DNA of 6,150 nt from Paracoccaceae bacterium (GTDB taxonomy: Bacteria > Pseudomonadota > Alphaproteobacteria > Rhodobacterales > Rhodobacteraceae). Both the position numbers and the translations under genes were made by a program. Where the stretch lies: positions 1-6,150 of the forward strand of contig RGAJ01000121.1 of assembly GCA_009920225.1 (NCBI GenBank), written 5' to 3'. Positions 5,574 through 6,150 of the stretch are shown here, piece after piece (the stretch's first letter is position 1; each line of letters begins with the position of its first letter). Below the pieces are notes generated by a model. It searched no databases and had not been told where the DNA came from. It saw only the letters and a program-made list of their open reading frames with translations.

Positions 5574-6150
5574 ATGACAAACGCACTCAAGACCATTGTG
5601 GAAACCCCCGACATGGGGATCGTTTTATCCGACGGAACACGGTTGTCCGCACGGGTTTGGATGCCCGAAGACGCGCGTGACGCCCCTGTTCCCGTCATCT
5701 TGGAATACCTGCCCTATCGCAAACGCGACGGAACCTGCGCGCGTGATGCGCTGACCCATCCGTATTTCGCAAAACGCGGGTATGCCTGTGTACGCGTGGA
5801 CATGCGCGGCAATGGTGACAGCCAAGGCGTGATGGAGGACGAATACACCGAAACCGAATTATCCGACGGGGTTGAGGTGATCAATTGGCTTGCCGCACAG
5901 CCTTGGTCAACGGGGGCGGTTGGCATCATGGGAATCAGTTGGGGCGGCTTTAACGGGCTTCAATTGGCCGAACGTGCACCCGATGCGTTGAAGGCCGTGA
6001 TCACCTTGTGTTCAACGGTGGATCGTTATGCCGATGATATTCACTACAAGGGCGGATCGCTGTTGAATGAAAACTTTGGCTGGGGCGCAACCATGTGGTC
6101 CTATTCATCGCGCCCGCCTGATCCCGCGCTCGTGGGGGACGCATGGCGCG
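5574..6150 (+). CDS. CocE/NonD family alpha/beta hydrolase (peptidase S15-like), N-terminal part, runs off window
   Basis: The frame is open from ATG 5574 to the window end (192 codons), so the C-terminus is missing. The start is supported by AGGA at 5564-5567, six bases upstream. The protein begins MTNALKTIVETPDMGIVLSD and shows the family order: the LSDGTRLSARVWMP strand (18-31), VPVILEYLPYRKRDGT (39-54) where Tyr48 corresponds by position to the oxyanion-hole tyrosine of cocaine esterase, the YACVRVDMRGNGDSQG strand and turn (70-85), the DGVEVINWLAAQPW helix (98-111), and the nucleophile elbow GIMGISWGGFNGLQ with Ser122 (117-130). Members cleave amides or esters, for example X-Pro dipeptidyl peptidases, cocaine esterase, alpha-amino-acid ester hydrolases and glutaryl-7-ACA acylases. 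The catalytic Asp and His would be outside the window. No signal peptide is visible, so it is probably cytoplasmic. It is divergent from the peptide-type importer, suggesting it acts on the imported compound. Confidence 0.9.
   Translation, partial: MTNALKTIVETPDMGIVLSDGTRLSARVWMPEDARDAPVPVILEYLPYRKRDGTCARDALTHPYFAKRGYACVRVDMRGNGDSQGVMEDEYTETELSDGVEVINWLAAQPWSTGAVGIMGISWGGFNGLQLAERAPDALKAVITLCSTVDRYADDIHYKGGSLLNENFGWGATMWSYSSRPPDPALVGDAWR

Noticed and set aside
5714..5929. Minus-strand open frames opposite the hydrolase gene
   Set aside because: The plus-strand frame carries a clear alpha/beta hydrolase with nucleophile motif, ribosome binding site and unbroken reading to the window end. The opposite frames show no domain.
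1..6150. CRISPR array, insertion sequence, tRNA, rRNA, riboswitch or toxin-antitoxin pair
   Set aside because: Reading both strands I found no regularly spaced repeats, transposase, tRNA-like cloverleaf, rRNA segment or small gene pair. Almost all the window is explained by six protein genes and short spacers.

Overview
The window looks like a stretch of an alphaproteobacterial chromosome, most likely from the Rhodobacterales (Roseobacter group). The basis is protein style (the fused two-domain peptide-type ABC ATPase, the wording of its Q-loops, the Tat-type binding-protein leader) and a moderate G+C that I judge by eye at about 50-55%. This placement is inference; no rRNA or other marker gene is present.

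Layout. Positions 5380 down to 203 on the minus strand hold a complete ABC importer of the dipeptide/oligopeptide (PepT) class: a Tat-exported periplasmic binding protein (5380-3779), a DppB-type permease (3704-2724, TTG start), a DppC-type permease (2727-1804) and one polypeptide carrying both ATPase domains (1807-203). The three membrane and ATPase genes are tightly coupled, each pair overlapping by four bases (ATGA). Between the binding-protein gene and the first permease lies a 74-base gap with a GC-rich hairpin followed by a short U run, a plausible attenuator or 3'-end stabiliser that would let the binding protein be made in excess. After the ATPase, 77 bases lead to the start of a further minus-strand gene, the N-terminus of an acyl-CoA dehydrogenase (125-1, cut by the window edge).

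Upstream of the binding-protein gene is a 193-base divergent intergenic region (5381-5573). It has a good promoter candidate for the transporter operon (TTGGCA / extended -10 TGTTATGCT), a weaker candidate in the other direction and two palindromes that could be operators. On the other side, reading rightwards from 5574 to the window end, is the N-terminal part of a CocE/NonD (peptidase S15-like) serine hydrolase with the nucleophile motif GISWGG.

How the genes may work together. The transporter would import a peptide-like or other amide/ester solute. The hydrolase has no visible signal peptide, so it would act in the cytoplasm and could cleave the imported compound, and an acyl-CoA dehydrogenase could take part in oxidising a released acyl part. 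This is a hypothesis from gene order only; the substrate is not readable from the sequence. I see no mobile element, CRISPR array, tRNA or rRNA, and no clearly novel system. The most useful second-look items are the divergent control region, the internal hairpin and the hydrolase-importer-dehydrogenase association.
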